A stretch of 64,000 nucleotides of DNA, taken from NCBI GenBank assembly GCA_011317545.1, contig WUJK01000002.1, forward strand, positions 4,030,001-4,094,000, written 5' to 3'. The stretch comes from Coniella vitis (lineage: Eukaryota > Ascomycota > Sordariomycetes > Diaporthales > Schizoparmaceae). Both the position numbers and the translations under genes were made by a program. Under the pieces are notes generated by a model that searched no databases, was not told the DNA's origin, and saw only the letters and a program-made list of their open reading frames with translations. The first letter of the stretch is position 1. Every line of letters begins with the position of its first letter. Shown in pieces: positions 24,888-36,957 of this stretch.

Positions 24888-25671
24888 AGCTGACGGCTAA
24901 ACATACTATGAATAAAAAAGATGGTACCACATACTATCTGGCCTTCTACTCTCATTCTGACAAAGCTGCTTTGTAGGTATTCCCTGTGAAAAAGATGAGG
25001 AGGGCAAAGATAGAGAGGATACATGGAGGGGATATATGGAGGGGCAGGGGAGGGGTCCCAGTTGGGAGAGCAAGGCAAACTGGCACACCTTGACTGAGAG
25101 TCAAAATCACCCGGACACCATTGACTGTGTTAACCATCCTGAGCTCTGGCCAATCAAAAGATCGGTAACTGCAGCTATTCGAGGCCTTGCTGCCATCGCC
25201 TCTGCCTGATGGTGCCCCACTTTGGCTGTCGATACTTTGTTTCTTCTCTTACCTTCGCGTCCTCTTGCCCCTTGTCTTCTTACTACACCCTACTCCCCCA
25301 CGTGTTCCCTGACTGCTCGTCATCTCAAAATCCTATTGTCATTCTCTCTTAAGCCGTCCGAACGCATCAATCCCATCAAAAGACTGCCCTTTTAAAGTTC
25401 TTTGTTGATTCTCTGTCAAGTCATCTCTTTCATCTGTTACCCAAGTCAGCAACTAAGCAGCACGATAGGCAAGCATTACTACGCTCTCCGACGTGAATAG
25501 CCTGTTATACCGCGCCCTCCATTGCCACAAGCAAGTCTACCCTCAGACTGGCGTTGATTGTTCCAGCCAAAGCAGCGAATCAAAAGTAAGCATTAATCGA
25601 AGAATTGTCAACACCGCGTCTTTGTCGTCCCTTGAATCGCACTCGTCAATCCTCCCATCACACTCGACAAG
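24888..25671. promoter_or_regulatory. Promoter and pyrimidine-rich leader of the Rho-like gene
   Basis: The stretch from about 25230 to 25470 is strongly C/T-rich, a common feature of fungal core promoters and transcription start regions. No gene seen. Confidence 0.45.
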
Positions 25672-28432
25672 ATGCGTCACAGCCTGGAGGCCACTCAGCC
25701 GAATTATCGGCGACTCCAGGTGGTTCAGGCACAGCCACTGGCTGTGACAGCCTCCGTTAATGAACAAATATACCTTGGATTTATGCCCCGAGATGGAGGC
25801 TTGGGCTCGATGCGACGAAATGCTCTTCAGCTCCCAGACTATGACGTTTGGGAAGAGCCCAACTTCCGCATGGACGAGGATGGCCGTTGGTATCACTGCC
25901 GCAGGCAATCGTCCTTGCTGTACACGTCCCTGCGCGATCGATGGAGCCATGAGTTTGTGCCGAGCGGGCGTCTTCAGCATTGGCTCAACAGTTTGCCCTG
26001 TCCACGTCGAAGGGCAACCCAAAGCGGGAGTGGTGACAGCTATGATGCCTATTCAGGAGAGGTCTGGACCGGGCACGCGCATGCTTTCGCTGAGACACAC
26101 CGCACGCGCCGTTTTCCGATGCGCCAGAGCCGTCTCCATCACAACAGAGCCCGCCAGCGCCGTCATCAGCATGACTTTGCTGATGATGCGGGAACCGGTC
26201 CCAGCAATCAGTGCCAGCAACGACCTGCAACATATCCTCCACAACCGCTTCCCAGCGTTCGTGCGGCTTCCGAGCCGGTCACCACATCGAACAGTTTTGT
26301 TCACTTACTTGACATAGCTTTCAACCCCGCGGCTGCTGAGCAAGTTGAATCTGACCCTGCTGCCCCAGAGGACATCCCCGCTCCCATTGATGAACAAGTT
26401 GAAGAGAAGGCTACATTAACCCTTACCAGCGAGCACCCCAATCCCCTCGCCTCACACCCGGTCAATCTTGAGGAAATCTCCAGCCAGCCAGCTGTGACAA
26501 AGGAACAGGCATCACTGCAGGTTGGTGAAAATGATGAATCGGCGACCGGCGAATGCTCGCAGCTGGCAGGCAGCACACAGCAAGGAGAAAGTCACGTTCA
26601 AGTCGACGAGCTTGTCCAGAGTCTCGAGTCTCTCCAGCTGGAGTCCTCCACTCTGCACAATGCAAGTGATGTTGTCGCTGACAAGGCCACTCCAAAGTCC
26701 CTGGGCACCACCAATATCGCCGAGCCTGCTGCTGAGGATCCTCCACTGACTGGAGTCCCCTGTGACATCGAATTGAACCGCCAACGGATCCGAGTGGTGC
26801 CCAACAGCAATGGTCCTACCATTCCTTGCTTTGACGGTCTCGCTCCTAATCGAAATCTTGCTCCCGCGTCTTCAACTTCGCGCAAAGACATCAGCACTAC
26901 TATCACGAGACTGATGGACAGAGCCAAGAGCATGCGAGCGAAAAAGCACGCGCGATCTGAGGTGAGTGATTCTTTCCTGGAAGACCCAACATCCACCCCA
27001 TTCGAACCCCGTCCATGTTTCCCGTTTCCTCTTCCCAGCACTACGAAGATGATGTTGGTGAAAAGCAGTCAAACTGACCGTTGCGATGGCAAACACTCAC
27101 AGACTCCCGCTCAGGCGGAGCCTCAGCGTCCCTCAAAGCGCCTCAGGGACGCCTTCTCGAGCGCCGCCAATCGCCTGTCCATGGTACCCACTCCAGGCCC
27201 CGATACTGCTGCCGCCGCCAATGATGGAGATGTCGGCCGCCAGAGTCGTCTTGTCCGTCTGGGCTCGGTTGCTTCGCGTCGCTTCAGCTTTGCTGCTAGT
27301 AACATCCTGTCGATGCGTGGTGAGAGGAGTCGTCGCAGTAGTGCTGTCACTGTTGCGCCTGAGCCTGTCCATGTCCAAGCCAAGCTTGCCGTTGTTGGTG
27401 ACTTGCGTGTTGGAAAGACTGCTCTGATTCAGTACGTGATGTTACTGATTCCCATTTATGTAACTACTGTAGCAGACACTGACCGACTTTTGCTCCTCTT
27501 TATAGGCGTCTTCTTACCGGAGTTTGCACCGATGTAAGCTTGCCTCCCGTCCCTTTTCGTTTGCCTTCTCGCCAATAAGATCCACAACCTCTGCTTTGTC
27601 ATGTGACTAACGTTGATTCCGCAAACAAGGCCAAGCAATTGACCGACAAGGAGATCTCGCATGGCTACGCCATCGAGAAGATCGAACTGGATATCGACGA
27701 CGACCTGAAGGGCACCCTCGAGATTTGGGACGTTTCTTCCCAGTGCGATACTAGCTGCGCTTTTGAGAACTCGATCCGTCCCCTGCTGTTGGCTGCTTTC
27801 GACGCCATTGTCATCTGCTACGATATTGGTCGAGAGCGCACCTTGCTGTCCGCCATTGAAAAGGTGAGATTTGTATCTTGCGTCCTTGCCATATCCAGAA
27901 AAAGAAACCATCATTATTGCATAACAGATCATCTGCTAATACGTTGTTTTATTGGACTATACAGTGGAAGCCTACTGTTCAGCGATACTGTCCCGGTATC
28001 CCCATCGTTCTCGTTGGTCTGAAGGAGGACTTGCGTCGCGAGTATCCGACCATGTGGCCGACTTTGAAGCTTGACTTGATTCCCAACGAGCGAACTGCCA
28101 ATGCTCGTGGCCAGGTCAGTGCAAATCCTCGCTCCCTTCCTTTTGGTTCATTTTTTTTTTTTTTTTGCTTGACATGTGTCGTTGACATGTACCGTGGTCC
28201 ATCTATTTAGGGAGAGCAGATTGCTTCGTACATGGGCGCCGCCTCCTACTTTGAGTGTTCTGCCCGCACCGGCGAGGGCGTCGAGGACCTGTTCCACTCG
28301 ATGGCTCGCTTCGCTCAGCAACAGCAGGAGCTGCATCGCCACCAGCAGCAGCACCAGCAGCAGCAGAACGGCGAGCAGTCGTCTGGCAACAGGCTCAAGG
28401 CCTTGTTTGGCAAGATGAAGAAGCATCTGTAG
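25672..28432 (+). CDS. Large protein with C-terminal degenerate Rho-like small GTPase domain
   Basis: Predicted exons 25672-26961, 27103-27431, 27506-27533 (28 nt), 27630-27863, 27965-28114 and 28211-28432; 750 residues. Residues 1-520 are a low-complexity, fungal-type extension (acidic/Gln/Ser-rich, with basic patches) without a recognised domain. Residues 523-710 form a Ras-superfamily fold closest to Rho: P-loop GDLRVGKT (529-536), DxxG position WDVSSQ (582-587), VGLKEDLR (644-651, NKxD equivalent) and ECSARTGEGVEDLF (692-705, G5). The usual WDTAGQ is altered so that the switch II glycine is Ser586, and no clear switch I threonine is visible. The C terminus is Gln/His-rich and basic (GKMKKHL) with no CAAX box, so no prenylation. 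The first intron (26962-27102) is a multiple of three without stops. Function unknown. Confidence 0.8.
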
Positions 28433-29902
28433 AAATGGCGAGGACGGGAGCCGAGCAGAACAAGCGGCTATGCATCATTCACCCCATACGATGCTGCTTT
28501 GAAAGGTATCTTGAAAGACACGCGCAGGCATGGCACACGATATGCCATGCATCAACGGACGATGGATATCGGCGAGTTTTACTTGAGAGCTCGATTTACC
28601 CTTTTTGTACGAGCAGCAGCGGTGGCTCAAAAGCCAGCTCAACAGAGGAACAGACGAACGACCAGACGAACATTACAAAACATCGAGAACATTCTCGAGA
28701 CAGTGATGAAGAAACAAACCGTCCTGCGAGCTGCCACACTCCCGCCGACTACTTTCTTGCGTACACCACTGTGTCTCGCACACTACGGGACTTGATCAGA
28801 CGTTTGATGGGGAAAGCATGCGTGATCAAGAATGACAGCACGAGAACATGCGTTTGAGGAAGAGAATCATTTTGTTTTCAGCTATGTAACAACAGGACGG
28901 GCACACGTCACGCAACCGATAGTACACGGAACTGGGTTACTTGAAAGTGTTGAGGAACTGCCCACAATACAGCGGTAGACCGACGAAGATACATCGAAAC
29001 ACCACCTAAAGAGCTTCCCAAAAAATCGAAAAGACAAAACAATCACTGAAAAAAGAACGACACAAAAGACGAATGACGGACGAAGATACAGAAAAAAAAG
29101 AAGAAGAAAAGAAAAAAACTTGAAAAGCCACACGTGCAACCAAACCTCACCTAAAAAAAAGAAAAAGGGACGAACAAGGAAGGAAGAAGTTGAGAAGGCG
29201 CTATTATCATTTCAGAGGACCGCGCCCGCGCAATGCTATGTTTGATGAGATTGAGGGATACTGCGGGATTGATGTGCCTTTTGCTGGATTGAGTGTTGAC
29301 TGAGACTGAAGAAATCGGCCTTGTGTAGGATACTCGTGGTGGAGTTCCTGTGTCTTGAGTTATATGGGTGGCGCACGAGATGAGCCAGAATTTGATGTGG
29401 GCTGATACTGCCAGTTGCCCAGATCACGGGAGAGAAATTTACTTGCTTCTATGAAATATGGCAGCCATCGCAGTGGTGACATCGTTGCTATGTGACCCAA
29501 ATTTGGTTTGGCGGGGTTGATGCCGATTTGATGGCGTCCAAAGGACGTGATTGCGGTGCGATAGCGGCGATTATGCAGTAAAACAAAGACCCCACATAGC
29601 ACTCCCTCAATTGCATGCATAATTGCTTATCTTATCGCGCCCGCGTGTCCCGGAACCTTGACTGCACGTCATCGTTGCTATGTACCGGTACTTTCAAGGG
29701 TTCAGCAGAGTAGCGACTGCCGGCTTTCCCATCAACAACATGATCAATTTTGGCTCGTGAGATCTCTCAAACATCTGGGATCATCCATCCAGCCTAGACC
29801 AGAACCACAACCACAACCATCTCGGACCAAGATCAGCTGATGTGATTGCTCCGCCGTACAATGTTCACCCAAACACCACCCTCGACCTCGTCTCCATAAA
29901 TC
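28433..29902. other. 1.5 kb intergenic, Rho-like 3' side and Dsc3 promoter
   Basis: Between about 29030 and 29180 the plus strand is A/G-rich with repeated AAGAAAA-like runs. No coding signal or RNA gene recognised. Confidence 0.5.
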
Positions 29903-31141
29903 ATGGCTGGAGGCGGCAGTAGCAGCGCCAACGCTCCATCCTCCTCCTCGTCCTCACGCCGCGCCGCGCACTTGTCGTCTTCAACAGCCCAACATCATCG
30001 GCCACTCCAGCACAGATCAACAAAAGAAGCCTCAATAATATCGACACCATCGCCCCTTCTCTTGACCATTCGCTTCTCCACTGCCCTGCCCGACCTCCTC
30101 CTAGACATTCCCCATCCACAGCGCACCACCATCGTCGCCCTCAAAACCCAGATCCGCTTCCGCCTCACCCAGCCAGACTCGCAGCGCCGCCTGCGTTTCA
30201 TTCATGGTGGCAAGATCTTGCCGGATCGCGCTATTGTTGCATCGGTTCTGAAACCGCTCCCACCGCCGCCCCTACCACCGTCATCATCATCCGCCAATGC
30301 AGCAAAGCATGATCCGAAGGGTAAAGGCAAGGCTGTTGAGAGCCCATTACCACAGCATTCTTCCTCGTCTGCCGCCGTAGGAGACGTAACAGCAGGGTCA
30401 ACACCGGCCCACACGCAGCGCGTCTACGTAAATTGCAGCATAGGCGACCTCCTCACCGACGCAGAACTCGCCCAGGAGGCCCGCAGTGCGGAAGAGCCAG
30501 TGCCAGAGGATGTTGTCAGCTCAGCATCGAGGAACACCCGTGCGGCCAACGGCGATGAGTCTTGGAGACGGACGACGGGTGATGGTGGTGGCAACTTTGG
30601 CGGTGGATTCTCATCTTCTACCGCTAGTGGTAACGGCGCTGGCAGTACGTTGCCGCCCGGGCCTCGCGGCTTCGATAGACTGCTCACAGCAGGATTCACA
30701 CCCGCCGAAGTGAATCAGCTCCGTCTTCAGTTCCGAAGCATCACCGAGGCACGGCACACAGCCGACTCGATGCCCAGCCCCGATACACTGCGAAACATGG
30801 AAGATGCATGGATGGAGAACAACAACGACGGCCTTCCAGCTGGCACTTCTTCCACCACCGACGGCGACATGGATGGCATGAATACGGGATGGGCCAGCGG
30901 CGGTAGCGGGGATCCACTTCTTGGTGCTCGAAACGCTGCAGGCGGTGGTGGTGAAGAGTACGGCCTCGCAGGAATCGTGGACTTACTCATCTGGGGCATG
31001 TTTATCGGCTTTGTATGGCCGCTGGGCGCGATCGGGTGGCTGGTACGCGGCGCGGAAAAGATACCCAAAAGAATGCGTGTGTTTGTGTATTGTGGGTTTA
31101 TGCTGAGCTTGCTTGTGGGCATCATTCGCATGATTGTTTAG
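29903..31141 (+). CDS. dsc3: Dsc E3 ubiquitin ligase complex subunit 3 (Dsc3)
   Basis: Subunit of the Golgi/endosomal Dsc membrane ubiquitin ligase, which in fungi enables SREBP cleavage (hypoxia and sterol response) and membrane protein quality control. Single exon, 412 residues. Residues about 50-115 form a ubiquitin-like fold (PLLLTIRFSTALPDLLLDI; RFRLTQPDSQRRLRFIHGGKILPD). A Pro/Ser-rich linker follows, then RVYVNCSIGDLLTDAEL and a conserved C-terminal module (DUF2407-type: GPRGFDRLLTAGFTPAEVNQLRLQF, a UBA/CUE-like stretch). Two C-terminal membrane segments follow (about 352-376, GIVDLLIWGMFIGFVWPLGAI, and 392-411). The length and domain order agree with Dsc3 of Aspergillus and fission yeast. 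The ubiquitin-like segment is followed by a proline run (PLPPPPLPPSSSS). Confidence 0.88.
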   Translation: MAGGGSSSANAPSSSSSSRRAAHLSSSTAQHHRPLQHRSTKEASIISTPSPLLLTIRFSTALPDLLLDIPHPQRTTIVALKTQIRFRLTQPDSQRRLRFIHGGKILPDRAIVASVLKPLPPPPLPPSSSSANAAKHDPKGKGKAVESPLPQHSSSSAAVGDVTAGSTPAHTQRVYVNCSIGDLLTDAELAQEARSAEEPVPEDVVSSASRNTRAANGDESWRRTTGDGGGNFGGGFSSSTASGNGAGSTLPPGPRGFDRLLTAGFTPAEVNQLRLQFRSITEARHTADSMPSPDTLRNMEDAWMENNNDGLPAGTSSTTDGDMDGMNTGWASGGSGDPLLGARNAAGGGGEEYGLAGIVDLLIWGMFIGFVWPLGAIGWLVRGAEKIPKRMRVFVYCGFMLSLLVGIIRMIV

Positions 31142-31964
31142 AGAACGGGGAGAAATGGCAGAGCATATGTAACAGTAGCGTCACTATTCCAGTTCTGTTC
31201 TCTCGTTGTACGGCATGTTATTGTCAGTGAAAGAGAGCGGATTTATTTTGTGTTTTCCCAGGGAAACAAGACAATGTGATGGTTGTATATTGGAAAGCAT
31301 TATTGTATGCAAGCCTGGGAATGGAAATATCCGTGGATTCAATTTCGCAGTGGTATTATAAGCATATGCGGACGACTTTACATGTGAAGAGATATCCATT
31401 CGCAACTTAGTTAGATGAGGCCCGAGGTTATCAGTCATACGAGCATAGGAGCTGCATGCAAAGCACAAACGATCACAACTGATACTATCAAATTCAAAGT
31501 TTGCACAGTCCAACGACGATAAACACCAAGACGTACACATAATTCTCTAATATACCTAGGGATATGCTGGACAATCATCGTCGTACGGCCAATTTTTCTC
31601 TTCCATGTGCCACAGTGCTGCTGCCAGAAGCAAACCTCATCTACCTATCTTAACAAGATCGATAAACACCACCACCTCATGAACCCCAGAACAAGACCCC
31701 TCACCCCCTACCCAGAGAACAACCAAGCACACACCAACATGGGCCGAGATTTTCAAAACGCCTCAGTGGTATTGCGGGGAAAAAAGAAAAAGAAATTGCG
31801 ATATCAACGTCAACCGCGAACGCCGGATCTTAAGCTGTCTTGCTTCCTTGCATGCATAAAGACAAACAGAACCCGGACCATGTAACAGACCCCTCCCAAA
31901 ACCCTTACATTTTCTTTGCCTTAAAAGAAGTTGTCCCAATTTCTCAGTTCACATATTTCCAACT
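31142..31964. other. Convergent 3' intergenic, Dsc3 / Mtr4
   Basis: AT-rich spacer between converging genes. No gene, repeat or RNA seen. Confidence 0.55.
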
Positions 31965-34900
31965 CTAAATGTACAAGCTGTTGGCGGCGACAATATCTCT
32001 CTTGATCATCTTGAGAGAGGCCTCGAATTTCTTTTGCAGCTCTTCGCTGCCCATGACCTTGCCTGCTTGTGCCATTTGACGCAAGAGCTCCTCGAGACGG
32101 CGGAAGAGGCGGATTAGTGAGCCTTCGTATGCATTGGTCATTTTGCTATTGTTGGATTCGAGAGTCAGCCATATGCATTTTATCTCATTACCGATGCGTG
32201 GACAAAAAGGTGAGGGGGGGAAGGGAAAATGGATGAAAGCACTTACCAGATCTCAACAAAGGGCTTTCCCTGAGCCCAAGCAAAGACTGTCTCCATAAGC
32301 TGCCACTTGAGACTCTGCACGTACTCTTCCTCGTTGACATCGAGCTTACTCTCCTGGCTGACCTTGGCAATCGTGCGCGCCGTCGTTTGAATCTCGCGGT
32401 ATGGCTTGGCGAGATCTTCCTTGAGCGCCTGTGTCTCGACCCGCTCGTCAAAGATGAAGACGCTGAGCAGCGAGGCGCATAACTCGGGCGAAAGTTCGTT
32501 GAAGAAGCGGTTGAACAGCAGCTCGCTGAGCAACAGCTCGTGACCTTCGGTTGAGGAAATCTCGCAGGCGACACGCGCTTTCATCTGAACAACCTCTGAT
32601 TCGTTGATGAAGCCGAGCCGGCGCAGGACACGCTTGCGGGCCTTGAGCTCGTCGAGTTGGGCTATACTGTGAGCCTTAGCGATGGCCTTCTTCTTACCCT
32701 TAATCTCATCACCCAGAGCAACCTTCTTGGAGTACCGCTCCCAGAGCTCGGGCAGGCGAGATGAGCCGTGAAGAGGGTTGGAGAGGAGGCGGGACTCGAG
32801 AACTTCAATTTTGCGCATGAGCTTCTTGAAGGAGTCGTCCGTAATACCCATGTTCTCGATGGGATCCAAGATGGGGATACCATCCGGGAAGCGTCGCTTG
32901 GCCTCTTCCAAGTTCTTGCCACACGCGCCCATTTCTTGCTCTGTCTTGAGATCACCCTTGACAAACAGCCGAATCTGGCCAAACGCTTTGACACAATTCA
33001 GAAGCACGGGCACAACTTCGTAACGGCAGTATTTCGAACGGCTCTCGACAAAAGGACGGATACCGGGGGGCATAACACCCTTAGCAGGTTGAATTCGCCG
33101 GACTTCTTCGCTGTCACCGTCTAACCGGAGGAGGACATCAATGAAGATCGATTCTTGTGGTGAGTATGGCGGCTCGCCCGCTTTAGGGGATCGGCGCGTA
33201 ACAAAGTTGATAATGACTCCCCAGTCAAAGTCCTCACCGGTAGGGGTCTTGATTTGTACAAGACGGCCGGGTTGGAGGAACTCAGTGCAGTAGTTCGGGT
33301 GTTGTATAACCGAGACCATATCCTTAGTATACTCCTCGAGTTGGTTTCGCAGGTTGTAGTACTCCTTGACAATGCTCTCGTCGGCAATGACCATATTGTC
33401 CCTCTCCTGCTGCAGCGAGACAAGTTCCCTTTCGAGGGCAGGTACGCTGGCGTTGTTCTGGAACTGGTAGAAGCATCGTTCCAGCATGAATTCCGGCGAA
33501 ATGGTCTCAATACGCTGCAAGTTCAAAACCATGTTGTAGCTCAGATAGAACGCAGAGTTGAGTTTGTCTTGTTGTCCAGCGACCATTTCCCGTGCAACTT
33601 CCGGCTCAAGCTTGTCATCGATCATCATGATAACAATACCTCTGTCATCAAGACCACGACGACCTGCACGACCAGACATTTGAATGTACTCTCCTACTGT
33701 CAATGGGCGCTGTTTAGTGCCGTCGAACTTTGTGACTCCAGAGAAGACAACCGTTCTTGCAGGCATGTTCAGACCAATCGAGAAGGTCTCCGTTGCAAAA
33801 AGACACTTGATGAGACCTTCTTGGAAGAGGATCTCAATTGTCTCCTTCAGAATCGGTAACAATCCGGAGTGGTGGACGCCAATACCTCTCTCCAGCAACG
33901 GCAGGATATGTACGAGCTGCGGCAAAGAGCGGTCCTCTTCTGAAAGGGTGGAGATGGCATTGTCGAAAACAGTCTTGACCATGGCCTTTTCCGAAGGGGT
34001 GTTGAATGTCATGTGGGAAATTTGGAGGGCCATAGCCTCGCATTCTCGTTTGCTGAAATTGAACACAATCACCGGGTGGAAAGACTTCTTCATGATCATC
34101 TTGATAATCTTGGAAATGTCGGATTGTGAGTCTGCACCACCGCCCTTGTTCGTTTTCTTGTTCTTGCCGCGGCCCTTTTGCGGTGCGTTGATGTCGCTTG
34201 GATCTGCTCCCTTTTTGGCCTCAATAAGAGCCATAGACTTTGCAAAATTGTCCTCCCTGAAGTTGCCCTTCTCATCCACAATAAGGAAGATGCCGTCACC
34301 ACCAGCAGGGAAAAAGTAGTTTTGCAAAGGCGTAGGTCGGAAGTCAGTATACACGACGTGGCAGGCCTGACGATGTATCTTGGCGATCCACTCGGCGAAC
34401 TGGAAGGCGTTGGGAATAGTAGCTGACAAGAAGACGTAGCGGACCTTATCGGGCAGCAGGATGATTGTCTCCTCCCATACTACACCACGAGACTTGTCGC
34501 GCAGATAGTGAACCTCGTCAAAAATGACCCAAGCCACTTCGCGCATGATTTCGGAGCCGCGGTACAACATGGACCGCAGAATCTCGGTCGTCATGACAAG
34601 ACAACTTGCAGTGGGGTTGATGGTCACATCTCCGGTCATGAGGCCCACATCACCAAAATCAGCCTGGAAATCCCGATATTTTTGGTTGCTGAGGGCCTTG
34701 ATGGGACTCGTGTAGATGACGCGCTGGTGGTTCTTTAGACATTGCGCAATAGCGTATTCGGCCACGACCGTCTTTCCGGCACTTGTGTGTGCGGACACCA
34801 GGACAGACTCATCGCGCTGAATCGAGGCAACGGAAAGACTCTGAAAAGGATCGAGTTTGAACTTGTACTCGCGAGCTGGTTCGGCTGGAGGCTTGTGGTT

Positions 34901-35392
34901 GGAGAGTGGAATATATTCGTAGTCAAGATCCGGTGGTAATGCGACTTGGTGCTGAATGTTGTGTGCAAGAGTGAGGGAACCATCTTCTTTGTTAGCTGCA
35001 AAGCCGGCGGCGACGGCCACTTCTCTCGACTCGGCGGTGGTGAAGTTGTCGGTCAAGACAGGATCGGCCTCGTTCTCCTTCTTCCGCCGCTTTGAGTCTT
35101 GTGGGCTGGCTAAAATATCTGTCGCAGAGGGCTTTTCCTCCTCCTTGGGCGATCCAACGCCAGTTTCGCCCATCTCGTCGTCCTCCTCGACAGCGCCATT
35201 CTTGACGTTGCCGTCTGCGTTGCGCTTCCGATTCTCCTCTCGTTTTCCTTGTGTTCCGTTTCTATTCCTCTTGCCATCTTCGGTCTTGCCAGATTCGACA
35301 TTGGCAGGTGTGGTGTTCGTTGATGCAGCCGCCTCGCCCGCGTTCTTCGCCCCGTTGGGCGCCTCATCAAAGACGTCGAAGAGCTCGTCCAT
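31965..35392 (-). CDS. mtr4: ATP-dependent RNA helicase Mtr4 (Dob1), exosome/TRAMP cofactor
   Basis: Ski2-like DExH helicase that unwinds and feeds RNA to the nuclear exosome; required for 5.8S rRNA 3' processing and decay of aberrant RNA with the TRAMP poly(A) polymerase. Two exons (35392-32247, 32145-31965); the junction restores EICKMTNAYEGSLIR, typical of the family C terminus. 1108 residues (yeast 1073). Start is the ATG giving MDELFDVFDE; upstream frame has only a GTG. Motifs: AHTSAGKT (201-208, Walker A), DEVHYLRD (DExH), FSATIPNA (motif III), GLNMPARTVVFSG (V), QMSGRAGRRG (VI). The arch/KOW insertion contains PGRLVQIKTPTGEDFDWGVI. The acidic/Lys-rich N-terminal tail (30-110) carries KRRKK, a probable nuclear localisation signal. 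The C terminus ends in the helical-bundle element RRDIVAANSLYI. Confidence 0.96.
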
Positions 35393-36061
35393 ATTGACGG
35401 CTGTGCGCACGGAGGATGCGCCTGTTGTACTCTGGGAAACTCAGACAACGAATGAGCAAGTACAGAATGGTTTGTATTAAGAAAAAAGCCGCAAAATGGT
35501 ATAGCGATCCCTCTGCGGTACGCGATTGCGGCTGCAAGGTTTCTAGACCGCGTGGGAAGTGCAAAGATCGGTAGGGTTGGGTGAGGCGGTGGTTTGCTGC
35601 CGCTAGCAGGAGCGTTGGAAGTCACCGTGGATCGAGATCGCCCAAACTTCTAAACTTTTTTTACAAGCGCTGAGCGCCGCCAACCTTAGCTGCCGCTAGT
35701 TTGCTCTATCTTATCTCCGCTACCAGGCTCACACCCCTAACCCTGACTTTGCTTCTGCTCGCAGGCCGCCAATGTAGCGCATCGAATTTGGTTGCCGCCA
35801 ATTCCAGGCTGAAAATAGCTAGGCCGGCAAGCAGCTTTCAACGCCGTACGACATCAACGACTCCAAAAGCCGCAACGTGAAGCCTCTCGTGACAGCTCAA
35901 ACGCCACAGCTCTCCAGAACCACTCCCCTCTAACAACAACTATACCCACATTCAAAGTACGTGTTTCATGCCTTGCTACAACTACATGCGATCAATCAGA
36001 AAGCAGCCCAATATACCCCCAATTGACCGAGTATTGACTGACGATGAATCCCTTCTTCCAG
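35393..36061. promoter_or_regulatory. Divergent promoter region, Mtr4 / Cox8, with 5'-UTR intron of Cox8
   Basis: Shared spacer of two constitutively expressed genes. It includes a predicted 5'-UTR intron of the Cox8 gene: donor GTACGT at 35957, branch-like TTGACTGAC, acceptor CAG ending at 36061, immediately before the ATG. Confidence 0.6.
35957..36061 (+). other. 5'-UTR intron, acceptor abutting the Cox8 start codon
   Basis: GTACGT donor at 35957, TTGACTGAC about 20 nt before the end, CAG acceptor 36059-36061; ATG follows at 36062. An alternative ATG at 36044 (MNPFFQ in frame) would be intronic under this model. Inferred from splice consensus alone. Confidence 0.55.
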
Positions 36062-36434
36062 ATGTTCTCCCGTGCTGCCGTCCGCGCGACCACCCAGGTC
36101 ACTGGCCGCCGTGCCTTCCACGCCACCCGCCCTCGCATGTCCTCGCCCTACCACTATCCCGAGGGTCCTTACTCCAACCTCCCCTTCGACCCCAAGAAGA
36201 AGACCTTCCCCATCCTCTTCTGGGGCTACGCCATTGTCGGCTTCGGCGCCCCCTTCGCCATTGCTAGTGCGTCATCCTGCTGTCTCTCACTGCTCCGGCG
36301 ATACTCTCGTGGTGACGGTACTGCTGCTACTGCTGCTACTGCTGGAACTATTCCGTACATCAACACTTGGATCTTGATACTGACCTTGTCTTTCTTTCAA
36401 TTCAGCTTGGCAAACCTACAAGCCCAAGGCCTAA
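36062..36434 (+). CDS. cox8: Cytochrome c oxidase subunit VIIc (Cox8), mitochondrial
   Basis: Small nuclear-encoded subunit of complex IV in the inner mitochondrial membrane. Two exons, 36062-36266 and 36406-36434; 77 residues from the ATG at 36062. The 25-residue presequence is basic and lacks acids (MFSRAAVRATTQVTGRR, then AFHATRPRM). The mature protein begins near SSPYHYPEGPYSNLPF, a signature of the fungal subunit. One membrane helix follows (FPILFWGYAIVGFGAPFAIA) and the C terminus is TWQTYKPKA, restored by the splice. An in-frame ATG at 36044 would add MNPFFQ, but probably lies in the 5'-UTR intron. The divergent neighbour is Mtr4. Confidence 0.9.
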
Positions 36435-36957
36435 ATTGTTCGTTTTGGGTTAGTGGGAGCGCTTGTTGTGTATTGTACCAAATTAACGGCGGAAAATGGC
36501 GGGTTGGAAGGGCATCAGACAAAAGAAGCTGTGCCTGGATAGATCTGATTATAGACGTCTTTAGCAATCAACTTTCTACCTGGGTCCTGTTCACCAATGT
36601 CGTGCGTGAGCATCTGGGCGTAGGCTTACCAAGGTCTTCCTTTTCTAAAGTGCCACCGAATGTAGCTGTATACGTCCTTTTAGAGACCCAATGGCTGGGC
36701 AAGATAGGCTGTGCTAAGTGTGCATGTCTTGCTCATCACAAAGATCAACATGTCGACTATGCCGAGACTCTTCTATATAGCAACAGCAACCACAAACTCA
36801 AGACTTTGATGTCAGCAGGGTTCACAAGGCTGGAATGCAATGGGACTCATGCACACCAGCAAGCACATTTGAGAGAAGAGTTATATGTACATGTTGCCAT
36901 TTCTTTTGTATCTATGCAATTGGTATCACGTCTATATAAGTATGTCCACGGATTATA
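36435..36957. other. Convergent 3' intergenic, Cox8 / PPR gene
   Basis: Contains both 3' ends. No gene or repeat supported. Confidence 0.5.
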
